Counted from the stretch's first letter, positions 17,531 through 25,323 are shown. The stretch: 41,967 nt of DNA from Bacteroidaceae bacterium (GCA_017960985.1 JAGCYD010000023.1:1-41967), one strand, 5' to 3'. A program made the numbers and translations. The notes: generated by a model not told the origin, from the sequence alone.

Positions 17531-18133
17531 TACATCGATTTCCATACGCACCACCCTTCGTTGAATGGCGAGCGTGTTATTCAGGACGGCGTTGATACCC
17601 AAGGTCGTCATCCCTGGGAACCTCTCCCCAGCCCTCCCCATAAGGGAGGGAGTAAATCTTATCCCCCCTCTTTGGGAGGGGACAGGGGGAGGTTGTTGGC
17701 CTTAGGCGAAAGCGGTCTCGACCGCCTGTGTGATACCCCCTACGACCTCCAGTTACAAGTCTTTCGTGAGGAAGTCAGCCTCAGCGAAGAACTCCAAAAG
17801 CCACTTTTCCTGCATTGCGTTCGTGCTATCGACGATGTACTCCGCATTCGTAAAGAGTTGAATGCCCGTCAACCTTGGATATGGCACGGCTATCGTGGCA
17901 ATGCAAAACAATTGCAACAACTATTGCCCCATGGTTTCTACTTTAGTTTCGGCACAAAATTCAACCCCGAAGCCCTGCTCGCCTGTCCCCTTGACCGCCT
18001 ACTCCTTGAGACGGATGACGACACCACAACACCTATTGCCGACCTCTATGCCCGAGTCGCACAATTGCGTGGCATTTCTCTTGACGCCCTCATCCGCCAG
18101 ATGCACGACAATTTCCATGTACTCTTTGAATAA
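17513..18133 (+). CDS. TatD family metal-dependent hydrolase with in-frame repeat insertion
   Basis: This 206-residue member of the TatD/amidohydrolase family probably acts on DNA or RNA ends. Metal ligands are in place: HTH (His11, His13), Glu in LGESGLD, His in LFLHCV, His in IWHGYRG and Asp in LLLETDDD. No ATG lies in frame before the HTH motif, so translation must start at TTG 17513 or TTG 17525, both inside an AT-rich repeat. Bases 17621-17692, encoding about 24 residues rich in Pro, Gly and Ser, are a palindromic C/G-rich element inserted in frame where relatives have a short loop after HPW. Since all ligands survive, the gene may still be functional, although the unusual start leaves some doubt. 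Confidence 0.8.
   Translation: MNFELNYIDFHTHHPSLNGERVIQDGVDTQGRHPWEPLPSPPHKGGSKSYPPSLGGDRGRLLALGESGLDRLCDTPYDLQLQVFREEVSLSEELQKPLFLHCVRAIDDVLRIRKELNARQPWIWHGYRGNAKQLQQLLPHGFYFSFGTKFNPEALLACPLDRLLLETDDDTTTPIADLYARVAQLRGISLDALIRQMHDNFHVLFE
17621..17692 (+). repeat. 72-bp palindromic C/G-rich element inside the tatD-family gene
   Basis: The two 30-nt arms are imperfect inverted copies (5' arm begins CCTCTCCCCAGCCCTCCCC, 3' arm ends GGGAGGGGACAGGGGGAGG) around AGTAAATCTTAT, and each arm can form its own CCTCCC/GGGAGG hairpin. The length is a multiple of three, so the frame is kept. Confidence 0.8.
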
Positions 18134-18247
18134 CAACGCAGCATTTAACTTTTATGTTAGCTGTGCTTATGCGTTGTCCATCTTGAAGGACTACTTTGTT
18201 TGGGCCCTTGCTTCCCTTCGTTCGGATTGAAGGTGCACGCACCTGTC

Positions 18248-18271
18248 CTTGCGCCACAATTGTGACGCAAG
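18248..18271 (+). repeat. Near-palindromic 24-mer, copy 1
   Basis: It begins CTTGCGCCACAATT and ends GTGACGCAAG, palindromic except for one base pair. Its exact reverse complement is at 18314-18337, so the pair can form a 24-bp stem with a 42-nt loop, or two separate short hairpins. Confidence 0.85.
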
Positions 18272-18313
18272 GGAAACATAGTGTCTCTTTTGGCAATCAT
18301 TAGTTATTCATTG

Positions 18314-18337
18314 CTTGCGTCACAATTGTGGCGCAAG
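18314..18337 (-). repeat. Near-palindromic 24-mer, copy 2 (exact inverse of copy 1)
   Basis: It reads CTTGCGTCACAATT...GGCGCAAG on the + strand, the exact reverse complement of 18248-18271. It lies 12 nt beyond the tadA stop codon. Confidence 0.85.
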
Positions 18338-18349
18338 AAGAGATATACT

Positions 18350-18796
18350 TTATCGGCGACTGCGGAAGAATTCCTGCATCAGGTTACGACACTCCTCTTC
18401 CATTACTCCAGAAACGACTTGCGTTTTCGGGTGTAGTGCTTCGGGAGCAAAACGCTGATAGCCGCGCTTTTCATCAGCCGTGCCAAACACCACACGACCG
18501 ATTTGTGCCCAGCCCAAGGCTCCGGCACACATAATACATGGCTCGACCGTAACATACAGTGTACATTCATTCAGATATTTCCCTCCCAAATGGGCAGCAG
18601 CGGCTGTGATAGCCTGCATCTCGGCATGTGCCGTTACATCCGTCAGCATCTCCGTCAGGTTATGTCCACGGGCAATAATCTCGTCACGACAGACCACTAT
18701 TGCCCCAATAGGAATTTCGCCTGCGTCAAAAGCCTTACGAGCTTCTTCCAAGGCCTGCCCCATATAGAAATTATCGTCGCGCTTCATCGTTTCCAT
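18350..18796 (-). CDS. tadA: tRNA adenosine(34) deaminase TadA (nucleoside deaminase family)
   Basis: This 148-residue zinc deaminase converts A34 to inosine in tRNA-Arg(ACG). Zinc-site motifs TAHAEMQAI (His-Ala-Glu) and PCIMCAGAL (Pro-Cys-x2-Cys) are present. The open frame runs upstream to 18925 across the birA start, but the - strand promoter TAACTTTG at 18809-18816 lies just before ATG 18796 (METMKRDDNFYMGQALEEA) and ATG 18787, so translation starts at one of these. It is divergent from birA and convergent with the tatD-family gene. TadA is preferred to guanine deaminase on motif grounds, but the families are related. Confidence 0.9.
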   Translation of the reverse strand: METMKRDDNFYMGQALEEARKAFDAGEIPIGAIVVCRDEIIARGHNLTEMLTDVTAHAEMQAITAAAAHLGGKYLNECTLYVTVEPCIMCAGALGWAQIGRVVFGTADEKRGYQRFAPEALHPKTQVVSGVMEEECRNLMQEFFRSRR

Positions 18797-18808
18797 AGGT
18801 TTGCGTTG

Positions 18809-18816
18809 CAAAGTTA
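18809..18816 (-). promoter_or_regulatory. tadA -7 box (divergent promoter pair)
   Basis: On the - strand this reads TAACTTTG. The birA -7 box on the + strand lies only 12 bp away, so the two promoters overlap and polymerases probably compete. Confidence 0.7.
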
Positions 18817-18828
18817 GTAAAAATACAC

Positions 18829-18836
18829 TATCTTTG
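18829..18836 (+). promoter_or_regulatory. birA -7 box
   Basis: TATCTTTG lies 19 nt before the birA ATG, giving a very short leader of about 12 nt. Confidence 0.7.
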
Positions 18837-18855
18837 CTCCAAAAAGTTCGACGAA

Positions 18856-19629
18856 ATGAACGACATCCATTTCTGCCTCGACAATTCACCGCAATTCCAA
18901 ATGCTGGAACTGGAAGAGGTGACAAGCACGAACGACTTCCTGCGTGACTATCATCCCATTCGGGAGCAGGAGATAACGCTTGTCACGGCAGAGTATCAGA
19001 CGACGGGTCGTGGGGCTGGCGACAATCATTGGGAGTCGGACAAGGGCGAGAATCTGTTGTTCAGTTTGCTGGTGCATCCACGACATATTGCTGCCCCCGA
19101 GATGTTCTTGTTGTCGGAAGTCCTGGCTTTGGCTGTCAAGGACGGATTGGAGGAAAATGGAAAGGGAACTGCCTTTAGCATAAAATGGCCCAACGATATC
19201 TACTACAAAAACCAGAAGATTTGCGGGTTGCTCATTGAAAACGAGTTGCAGGGTAAAACCATAGAACGCTGTATCATGGGCGTGGGTGTCAATGTGAACC
19301 AGACCCGATTCCATAGCGATGCCCCCAATCCCGTATCGCTGGCACAGATACTGGGCATGCAGGTGGAACGCCGCTTCGTGCTCGAAGACATCATGAAACA
19401 CTTCACCCGTTACTACGCCTGGACAAAGGAAGGACGCAACGAGGAACTTCACCAGATGTATCTTGCCCACCTCTATCGCAAAGGCGAAACCCACCGATTC
19501 CAGGACAAGACAGGAGTATTCTGTGGAACCATCGTTACCGTAGAGCCTACGGGACACCTTATCATACGCGACGAAGAAGGAGAGCAAAGGCGATATACCT
19601 TCAAGGAAGTGGAATATTTGGGGAAGTAA
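18856..19629 (+). CDS. birA: Biotin--[acetyl-CoA-carboxylase] ligase BirA (no DNA-binding domain)
   Basis: This 257-residue biotin protein ligase attaches biotin to carboxylase carrier proteins via biotinyl-AMP. Motifs are EVTSTNDFLRDY, the substrate loop TTGRGAGDNHWESDKGENLL, KWPNDIYYKNQKICGLLIE and GVGVNVNQ. It lacks the N-terminal helix-turn-helix of the E. coli repressor, so it is the monofunctional class. Transcription starts from the divergent tadA/birA promoter pair. pyrH follows 40 nt later behind an AT-rich repeat. Confidence 0.95.
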   Translation: MNDIHFCLDNSPQFQMLELEEVTSTNDFLRDYHPIREQEITLVTAEYQTTGRGAGDNHWESDKGENLLFSLLVHPRHIAAPEMFLLSEVLALAVKDGLEENGKGTAFSIKWPNDIYYKNQKICGLLIENELQGKTIERCIMGVGVNVNQTRFHSDAPNPVSLAQILGMQVERRFVLEDIMKHFTRYYAWTKEGRNEELHQMYLAHLYRKGETHRFQDKTGVFCGTIVTVEPTGHLIIRDEEGEQRRYTFKEVEYLGK

Positions 19630-19630
19630 A

Positions 19631-19665
19631 AATTCAAAATTGAAAATTCAAAATTAAAAATTATA
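19631..19665 (+). repeat. AATTCAAAATT-type short repeat array before pyrH
   Basis: Imperfect copies of AAAATTCAAAATTGAAAATT lie between birA and pyrH and include the likely ribosome-binding region. Confidence 0.65.
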
Positions 19666-19669
19666 GATT

Positions 19670-20380
19670 ATGGCAAAGTTTAAGCGAATCCTGCTGAAAC
19701 TCTCGGGTGAGAGTCTGCAGGGAGAACAAGGGTACGGTATCGATGTGAACCGTCTGAACGACTACGCACGACAAATCAAGGAGGTGGCCGACATGGGTGT
19801 GCAGATTGGCATCGTCATCGGAGGAGGCAACATCTTCCGTGGACTGACTGGTGCCGGAAAAGGCTTCGACCGTGTGAAAGGCGACCAAATGGGTATGCTG
19901 GCAACTGTCATCAACAGCATGGCACTCTCCAGTGCATTGGGAGCCATCGGACAGAAGGCTACCGTGCTGACGGCCATTCGCATGGAACCCGTCGGTGAGT
20001 TTTACACCAAATGGAAGGCCATCGAGGCATTGGAACGCGGCGAAGTAGTCATCATGAGCGGTGGCACGGGTAACCCCTACTTCACGACAGACACAGGTTC
20101 GTCGTTGCGCGGCATCGAAATCGAAGCCGATGTCATGCTGAAAGGCACTCGTGTGGATGGCGTTTATACTGCCGACCCTGAGAAAGACCCCACTGCCACG
20201 AAGTTCAAGGAAATCACCTACGACGAAATCTACAATCGTGGCCTGAAAGTAATGGACCTTACAGCCACCACCATGTGCAAGGAAAACAATCTCCCCATCT
20301 ATGTGTTCAACATGGATGTCGTGGGTAATCTGAAGCGGGTGATGAACGGTGAGGAAATCGGTACGCTGGTACACAATTAA
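19670..20380 (+). CDS. pyrH: Uridylate kinase PyrH
   Basis: This 236-residue hexameric UMP kinase of the amino-acid-kinase fold phosphorylates UMP to UDP. Motifs are KRILLKLSGESLQG, VIGGGNIFRGL, VIMSGGTGNPYFTTDTGSSL and GVYTADPEKDPTATKF. It sits after birA in the same direction, separated by 40 nt of AT-rich repeats. Normal length and no oddities. Confidence 0.97.
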   Translation: MAKFKRILLKLSGESLQGEQGYGIDVNRLNDYARQIKEVADMGVQIGIVIGGGNIFRGLTGAGKGFDRVKGDQMGMLATVINSMALSSALGAIGQKATVLTAIRMEPVGEFYTKWKAIEALERGEVVIMSGGTGNPYFTTDTGSSLRGIEIEADVMLKGTRVDGVYTADPEKDPTATKFKEITYDEIYNRGLKVMDLTATTMCKENNLPIYVFNMDVVGNLKRVMNGEEIGTLVHN

Positions 20381-20416
20381 TTCGTCATTTGTGACTCTAA
20401 TTTCGTAATTATTCCG

Positions 20417-20424
20417 TACCTTTG
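20417..20424 (+). promoter_or_regulatory. -7 box for the CoA-transferase gene
   Basis: TACCTTTG lies 38 nt before the ATG, which suggests a leader of about 30 nt. Confidence 0.65.
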
Positions 20425-20462
20425 CACCCGTTAATAAAAATCTTTAATCAGTTCAACTTACA

Positions 20463-21974
20463 ATGAGTTTCAATCGGATTACCGCTGCCGAAGCTGCAGC
20501 ATTGGTAAAGAACGGCCAAACGATTGGCCTGAGTGGATTTACACCTGCCGGAACAGCCAAGATGACTACGGCAGAAATAGCTAAGATTGCCGAGGCAGAA
20601 CATGCCGCAGGGCGTCCCTACAAAATCAGCATCTTCACGGGTGCCAGCACGGGACAAAGTACCGACGGTGCTCTGGCAAACGCACAGGCTATTGATTTCC
20701 GTGCGCCCTATACCACGAACCCCGACTTCCGCAAGCATGTAAACCTAAACGAGGTGAACTACAGCGACCTGAACCTTTCGAACATGGCAACACAGATTCG
20801 TCAGGGCTATCTGGGTCCGGTAAACTGGGCCATCATCGAGGCTTGTGCCATAGAGAAGGTGGGTGACAAGGCTCACATCTACCTGACAGCAGCTGGAGGT
20901 ATTGCTCCTACCGTGTGCCGTCTGGCGACCGAGGGTATCATCATTGAACTGAATGCTTTCCACGAGCGTAGCGGTATGGGTATGCACGATGTGTATGAAA
21001 TCGAGGACCATCCCTATCGCACCCCCATCATGATTACGAAGCCCAGCGACCGTATCGGAAAGCCTTATATTGAGGTGGATGCCAGTCGCATTGTGGGTGT
21101 CGTAGAGGGCAATGTGCCCGATGAGGCTCGCTCGTTCAAAGACCCCGACCCCATCACGACACAGATTGGTCAGAATGTAGCCGACTTCCTGGTGGCTAAC
21201 ATGAAGTGTGGCAAGATTCCTCCCACATTCCTCAACTTGCAGAGTGGTGTGGGTAGTGGTGCCAATGCTGTGTTGGGTGCCCTAGGTCATAGTACCGAAG
21301 TGCCCAACTTCAACATCTATACTGAGGTGTTGCAGGATGCACCCGTACAGTTGATGCGCGAAGGCCGTGTGCTCAGCGCTTCGGCTTGCTCACTGACCGT
21401 GACCAACGAATGTATGAAGGGCATCTATCGCGATATGGATTTCTTCAAGGACAAACTTGTATTGCGCCCCTCGGAAATCTCCAACAATCCCGAGGTTATT
21501 GCCCGCATCGGTGTATGTTCTCTGAACACCGCCATTGAGGTTGACCTCTACGGACATGTAAACTCCACCAAGATTTGCGGCACGAAGATGATGAACGGCA
21601 TTGGTGGCTCTGCTGACTTCACGAACAATGCCTACCTCAGCATCTTCACCTGTGGTTCTACCACCAAGGGCGGTGCCATCTCTAGCATCGTGCCTTTCGC
21701 CAGCCACATCGACCACACGAATCACTTCGTGGATGCCGTCATCACCGAATACGGCGTAGCCGACCTGCGCCACAAGAGCGATATGCAAAAGTCTTTGGAG
21801 CTTATCAAGGTGGCACATCCCGACTACCGTCCTTTGCTACTGGATTACCTGAAGTATGCCGAGAAGGGTGGCGGACATACCCACCACTGCCTCAGCGCAG
21901 CCTTCGCCATGCACGACACCTTCCTGCGCAAGGGCGACATGCGCTTAACTGATTGGGCTGAGTATCTGAAGTAG
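20463..21974 (+). CDS. Acetyl-CoA hydrolase/transferase family protein (succinate-type CoA-transferase)
   Basis: This 503-residue protein belongs to the class I CoA-transferase group of succinyl-CoA:acetate (AarC/Cat1) and propionyl-CoA:succinate (ScpC) enzymes. Visible motifs are LSGFTPAGTAKMTTAEIAK near the N-terminus, SGVGSGANAVLGALG, the glutamate motif IYTEVLQD expected to form the glutamyl-CoA intermediate, and the ending region with STKICGTKMMNGIGGSADF. In Bacteroidales it fits succinate/propionate/acetate fermentation, recycling CoA between succinate and acetate or propionate. Acyl specificity cannot be read from motifs. It has its own promoter and a short duplication around its stop codon. 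Confidence 0.93.
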   Translation: MSFNRITAAEAAALVKNGQTIGLSGFTPAGTAKMTTAEIAKIAEAEHAAGRPYKISIFTGASTGQSTDGALANAQAIDFRAPYTTNPDFRKHVNLNEVNYSDLNLSNMATQIRQGYLGPVNWAIIEACAIEKVGDKAHIYLTAAGGIAPTVCRLATEGIIIELNAFHERSGMGMHDVYEIEDHPYRTPIMITKPSDRIGKPYIEVDASRIVGVVEGNVPDEARSFKDPDPITTQIGQNVADFLVANMKCGKIPPTFLNLQSGVGSGANAVLGALGHSTEVPNFNIYTEVLQDAPVQLMREGRVLSASACSLTVTNECMKGIYRDMDFFKDKLVLRPSEISNNPEVIARIGVCSLNTAIEVDLYGHVNSTKICGTKMMNGIGGSADFTNNAYLSIFTCGSTTKGGAISSIVPFASHIDHTNHFVDAVITEYGVADLRHKSDMQKSLELIKVAHPDYRPLLLDYLKYAEKGGGHTHHCLSAAFAMHDTFLRKGDMRLTDWAEYLK

Positions 21975-21997
21975 CGAGTCAAATCTGAAGTAGCGAG
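21964..21997 (+). repeat. 15-nt tandem duplication over the CoA-transferase stop codon
   Basis: ATCTGAAGTAGCGAG occurs at 21964-21978 and again at 21983-21997, with a period of 19. The first copy contains the stop codon, so the last codons appear twice, once as coding sequence and once beyond the stop. Confidence 0.8.
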
Positions 21998-22044
21998 AGT
22001 CAACAAAAACAAAGGAATTGTATAGCGGTATTAAATAAAATCCG

Positions 22045-22052
22045 TATCTTTG
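22045..22052 (+). promoter_or_regulatory. corA -7 promoter box
   Basis: TATCTTTG predicts transcription from about 22059 and a leader of about 147 nt before corA. The leader contains a short ORF and a pairing of ACAATTTCAC (22131-22140) with GTGAAATTGT (22179-22188). Confidence 0.65.
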
Positions 22053-22086
22053 CAGGCAGAAACTAAAACCAAACTATAAACCCATT

Positions 22087-22119
22087 ATGGACGATTATCC
22101 GGCGGAGAACGCTAACTGA
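22087..22119 (+). CDS. Candidate leader peptide MDDYPAENAN in the corA leader
   Basis: A 10-codon ORF starts 28 nt after the predicted transcription start and ends before the hairpin that precedes corA. It begins with two acidic residues and contains a proline. It is short enough to arise by chance. Its position, its composition and the Mg2+ transporter downstream recall the MgtL leader peptide of enterobacterial mgtA, but no homology is claimed. Confidence 0.3.
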   Translation: MDDYPAENAN

Positions 22120-22204
22120 TTGGCAATTGGACAATTTCACGATTGGACAATTAGCCGCGAGATTGATTGAAGTAAATTGTGAAATTGTAAAATTGTAAAG
22201 TTAC
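22120..22204 (+). repeat. AATTG/CAATT-rich repeat array and hairpin before corA
   Basis: Three CAATT-type copies on the left (CAATTGGACAATTTCAC, then GGACAATTA) face three AATTGT copies on the right (AAATTGTGAAATTGTAAAAT). The longest perfect pairing is ACAATTTCAC 22131-22140 with GTGAAATTGT 22179-22188, and alternative registers are possible. The array ends at the corA start codon. Confidence 0.65.
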
Positions 22205-22205
22205 A

Positions 22206-23132
22206 ATGCGTACTTTCTGGAATACAAATCATGGTCTGCGTACCATCGACCAATGGGAACCCAACTGCTGGGTTCAGGTGACTTGCCCTTCACAGGACGA
22301 CATCGATTTCCTTCAGAACGAACTTCATGTGCCCGACTATTATATCAGCGATATCGCCGATACGGACGAGCGTGCCCGTTACGACATTGATGAAGGTTGG
22401 ATTCTGATAATCTTGCGTATCCCGTATGTAAAGGAAGTCCGCTCGCGCACACCCTATACCACCATCCCTCTGGGTATCATCCTGAAAGGAGATGTGTGTA
22501 TCACGCTGTGCAACTTCGAGACGAACATGATGATTGACTTCGTCACCTATCAGCAGAAGCGCGGGTTGGGCTTTACCGACTCCGTAGATATGGTGTTCCG
22601 CCTGTTCCTGTCTTCTGCCGTGTGGTATCTAAAGCGACTGAAGCAAATCAGTGCGCGCATTGACCAAGCCAAGCAGAATCTCGACCACAATGTGGACAAT
22701 GTGGATCTCATCGCCTTGTCGCGCTTACAAGACAGTTTGACCTACTTCGTCACTTCGATTCGTGGCAACGAGAACTTGCTCTCGAAACTGAAATTCAAAC
22801 TGCCTGTCGATGAACTGGATGCAGACATGATTGAAGATGTCAACATCGAGATGAGCCAGGCACGGGAAACGACAAACATCTACTCGAACATTCTTGAATC
22901 GACGATGGAGACCTACGCCAGCATCATCAACAACAACATGTCGAAGGTGATGAAGATGCTGACCAGTATCTCCATTATGATGATGTTCCCTACGCTCATC
23001 GCCAGTTTGTTCGGAATGAACCTTATCAACGGTATGGAGACCTGGGCATGGGGATTCCCCATTGCACTGCTTATCTCGGTAGGCGTGACGGCAGTCTTTT
23101 TCTGGTACTTCAAGCGTAAATCGTGGTTCTAA
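22206..23132 (+). CDS. corA: CorA family magnesium/divalent cation transporter
   Basis: This 308-residue protein has the CorA layout: a soluble N-terminal domain, a long helix (about residues 135-255) and two C-terminal membrane helices. The selectivity motif Gly270-Met271-Asn272 (SLFGMNLING) lies at the end of the first helix. Pentamers move Mg2+, and sometimes Co2+ or Ni2+, through the inner membrane. It is transcribed from its own promoter with an unusually long leader. The DUF349 gene follows 45 nt later with no clear promoter and may be co-transcribed. Confidence 0.93.
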   Translation: MRTFWNTNHGLRTIDQWEPNCWVQVTCPSQDDIDFLQNELHVPDYYISDIADTDERARYDIDEGWILIILRIPYVKEVRSRTPYTTIPLGIILKGDVCITLCNFETNMMIDFVTYQQKRGLGFTDSVDMVFRLFLSSAVWYLKRLKQISARIDQAKQNLDHNVDNVDLIALSRLQDSLTYFVTSIRGNENLLSKLKFKLPVDELDADMIEDVNIEMSQARETTNIYSNILESTMETYASIINNNMSKVMKMLTSISIMMMFPTLIASLFGMNLINGMETWAWGFPIALLISVGVTAVFFWYFKRKSWF

Positions 23133-23177
23133 ATACGATAGAACATCTATTATTCAACCTACTTAAATCCTAAAAAC

Positions 23178-25085
23178 ATGGGAAAAAAGACCAATTTGAA
23201 TGAGGCCGAAGTGGAAGTAATTGTCACCGAGACCGTAGCCCCCGCAACTGAGCAACAGACAGAGCCCATCGAAGAAACAACAACCACACCTGTTGAAGAA
23301 ACGGCTCAACCAGAACCTGCAGTAGAAGAGGAAGAAACCATAGTCGTAGAAGAGGCTGCTCCACAAATCCCCCTGATGAAAACCAAGGAGGAAGTATTGG
23401 CACGCGCCAAGGAAATCGCCGAAAAAAACGATGGTGGAGACAAGCAGGAACTGGACTTGCTGAAACAATTGTACTATAAATATAACAGGGCCGATCTACT
23501 TGCTGCCCGCGAGGCATACATCGAAGCAGGAGGCGACCCCGAAACCTATACTCCCGAGCCCGACCCGACAGAAGAGGCTTTTAGGGAGATTATGCAACAG
23601 ATACGCCAGCGCCGTGCAGAACTGCAGGCAGAGGCAGAGCAGCAGCGTGCTGAGAACCTAACCAAGAAACTCGAAGTTATTGAGAAAATCAAGCAGTTGG
23701 CAACCACACCGGAAGAGGCTGGGAAATCATACGACACCTTCAAGGAACTGCAAAACGAATGGAGAGAGATTGGACCTGTACCCGCAGAGTATGCTACTGA
23801 GGTCTGGAAGAACTACCAACTCTATATCGAGCAGTTCTACGACATGCTGAAAATCAACATCCAGTTCCGCGAGTACGACTTCCGCAAGAACCTCGAAGCC
23901 AAGACCATTTTGTGTGAACAAGCCGAGAAACTGAGTGAGGAAAAAGATGTCGTGTCGGCTATCAACAAACTGCAGCAGCTGCATCAGGAGTGGAAGGAAA
24001 TCGGTCCCGTTGCCAAGGAACTGCGCGAACAAATATGGGAACGCTTCAAGGAGGCCAGCACCATAATCCGTAAGCGTCATCAGGAATTCTTCGAAACCCG
24101 CAAGGCACAGGAAGAAGAAAACCTGACCAAGAAAACTGAACTTTGCGAACAGGTGGAAGCCATTGATACAAAAGACCTCCATACCTTTGCCGACTGGGAT
24201 GCAAAGACCCAGGAAATCATTGGCATACAAGGTGTGTGGAAGACCTTGGGAATGGCTCCGCAAAAGTTTAACAACCAAATATACGAACGCTTCCGTACCG
24301 CTTGTGACAAGTTCTTTGCACTGAAGACAGAATTCTTCAAGAGTCTGAAGGAAGAACTCAGCAACAATCTAGCCAAGAAAAAGGAACTTGTCGAGAAGGC
24401 TGAAGCCCTGAAAGATAGTACCGAATGGCAGGCTACCACCAATGCTCTAATTGAACTGCAGAAGCAGTGGAAGACCATCGGCGCTGTGCCCCGCAAGGTT
24501 TCCGAGGACCTCTGGAAGCGTTTCCGCGAAGCCTGCGACCAATTCTTCGAGGCAAAGAAAAATGCTACAGCCGAGGAACGAGGCGAACAAAAGGAAAATC
24601 TGGAAAAGAAGAAGGGTATCATCGAACAACTGAAGCAACTCGTAGAAGATACCGCCGAAGCCACTGCACAGAAAGTCCGCGACTTACAGGCAGAGTGGAA
24701 TTCTACAGGATTCGTGCCCATTCGCGACAAAGACAAACTATATAAGCAATATCGTGAAGTGGTGGATGAACTATACAAGAAACTGAACCTGAGTCAGGCC
24801 GAACGCCGTCTCAATAGTTTCAAGACCACCCTGAAGGTGACGGCCGAGAAGGAAGGTAATTCGCTTTTGCGTGAGCGCGACCGTCTGGCACGCGCCTACG
24901 ATATTATGAAGAACGAGTTGCAGACCTACGAAAACAACCTTGGTTTCCTTTCTGCAAGCAGTAAGAAGGGCAATACGCTGGTACAGGAAATCCAGAAGAA
25001 AGCCGAAAAACTGAAAGCCGAACTGGATTTGCTTCGCGAGAAAATCAAGGCCGTTGAAACGGAGATGAAGAAGCAACAAGACTAA
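23178..25085 (+). CDS. DUF349 repeat protein
   Basis: This 635-residue acidic protein has a low-complexity N-terminus rich in Glu, Thr, Val and Pro (residues about 7-60), followed by five DUF349 helical repeats. The repeats are marked by LQNEWREIGPVP, LHQEWKEIGPVA, IQGVWKTLGMAP, LQKQWKTIGAVP and LQAEWNSTGFVP, each followed by a W/Y-x-R/Q-F/Y segment. The C-terminus (about 545-635) is a predicted coiled coil. There is no signal peptide, so it is cytoplasmic. DUF349 proteins have no settled function in Bacteroidota. A strong hairpin follows the stop codon. Confidence 0.93.
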   Translation: MGKKTNLNEAEVEVIVTETVAPATEQQTEPIEETTTTPVEETAQPEPAVEEEETIVVEEAAPQIPLMKTKEEVLARAKEIAEKNDGGDKQELDLLKQLYYKYNRADLLAAREAYIEAGGDPETYTPEPDPTEEAFREIMQQIRQRRAELQAEAEQQRAENLTKKLEVIEKIKQLATTPEEAGKSYDTFKELQNEWREIGPVPAEYATEVWKNYQLYIEQFYDMLKINIQFREYDFRKNLEAKTILCEQAEKLSEEKDVVSAINKLQQLHQEWKEIGPVAKELREQIWERFKEASTIIRKRHQEFFETRKAQEEENLTKKTELCEQVEAIDTKDLHTFADWDAKTQEIIGIQGVWKTLGMAPQKFNNQIYERFRTACDKFFALKTEFFKSLKEELSNNLAKKKELVEKAEALKDSTEWQATTNALIELQKQWKTIGAVPRKVSEDLWKRFREACDQFFEAKKNATAEERGEQKENLEKKKGIIEQLKQLVEDTAEATAQKVRDLQAEWNSTGFVPIRDKDKLYKQYREVVDELYKKLNLSQAERRLNSFKTTLKVTAEKEGNSLLRERDRLARAYDIMKNELQTYENNLGFLSASSKKGNTLVQEIQKKAEKLKAELDLLREKIKAVETEMKKQQD

Positions 25086-25097
25086 GAAAAAGTTGAA

Positions 25098-25141
25098 CGA
25101 AAAAGAATAAGCCGCTCACGAGAGCGGCTTATTCTTTTTCG
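25098..25141. terminator. Bidirectional terminator hairpin
   Basis: A perfect 20-bp stem (25098-25117 with 25122-25141) encloses the loop ACGA. The A-run and T-run within the stem provide a U-rich 3' end for either direction. It lies between the DUF349 gene and the facing tRNA-Gln, so it can end both transcripts. Confidence 0.9.
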
Positions 25142-25212
25142 TTGGGCTACCCGGACTCGAACCAGGAAAGGCAGGACCAGAATCTGCAGTGTTACCATTA
25201 CACCATAGCCCA
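25142..25212 (-). tRNA. tRNA-Gln (anticodon CTG)
   Basis: The 71-nt cloverleaf has acceptor stem TGGGCTA/TAGCCCA with U1-A72, typical of tRNA-Gln, a D-arm with GTGT/ACAC, an anticodon loop TTCTGGT giving anticodon CTG, a 4-nt variable loop and a T-arm CCTGG/CCGGG around TTCGAGT. The anticodon stem has one A-C mismatch next to the loop. CCA is not encoded. The specific CTG isoacceptor implies that a TTG isoacceptor lies elsewhere. Confidence 0.95.
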
Positions 25213-25230
25213 ATCGCATGTTAAGCGGCA

Positions 25231-25261
25231 CAAAGGTAAGGACTTTTTATGAATCAGCAAA
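25231..25261 (-). promoter_or_regulatory. tRNA-Gln promoter
   Basis: On the - strand, TACCTTTG (25231-25238) has TTTG (25258-25261) upstream with exactly 19 nt between, a full Bacteroidota consensus. The tRNA 5' end lies 19 nt downstream of the -7 box. Confidence 0.75.
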
Positions 25262-25323
25262 ACATTTTCTTCTAATTTTACCTTTTTGCCCATTTATCAG
25301 CCTACTATTTCGATTTTATTTCG

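Larger units (their letters stand above)
18134..18349. other. Convergent intergenic region between the tatD-family gene and tadA
   Basis: No gene is supported here. The main content is a pair of exactly inverted 24-mers (18248-18271 and 18314-18337) that may end transcription from both sides. Confidence 0.6.

Noticed and set aside
25142-25212. Pseudogene status of the tRNA because of an A-C mismatch in the anticodon stem.
   Set aside because: All other stems pair, the conserved loop bases are present and a consensus promoter precedes it.
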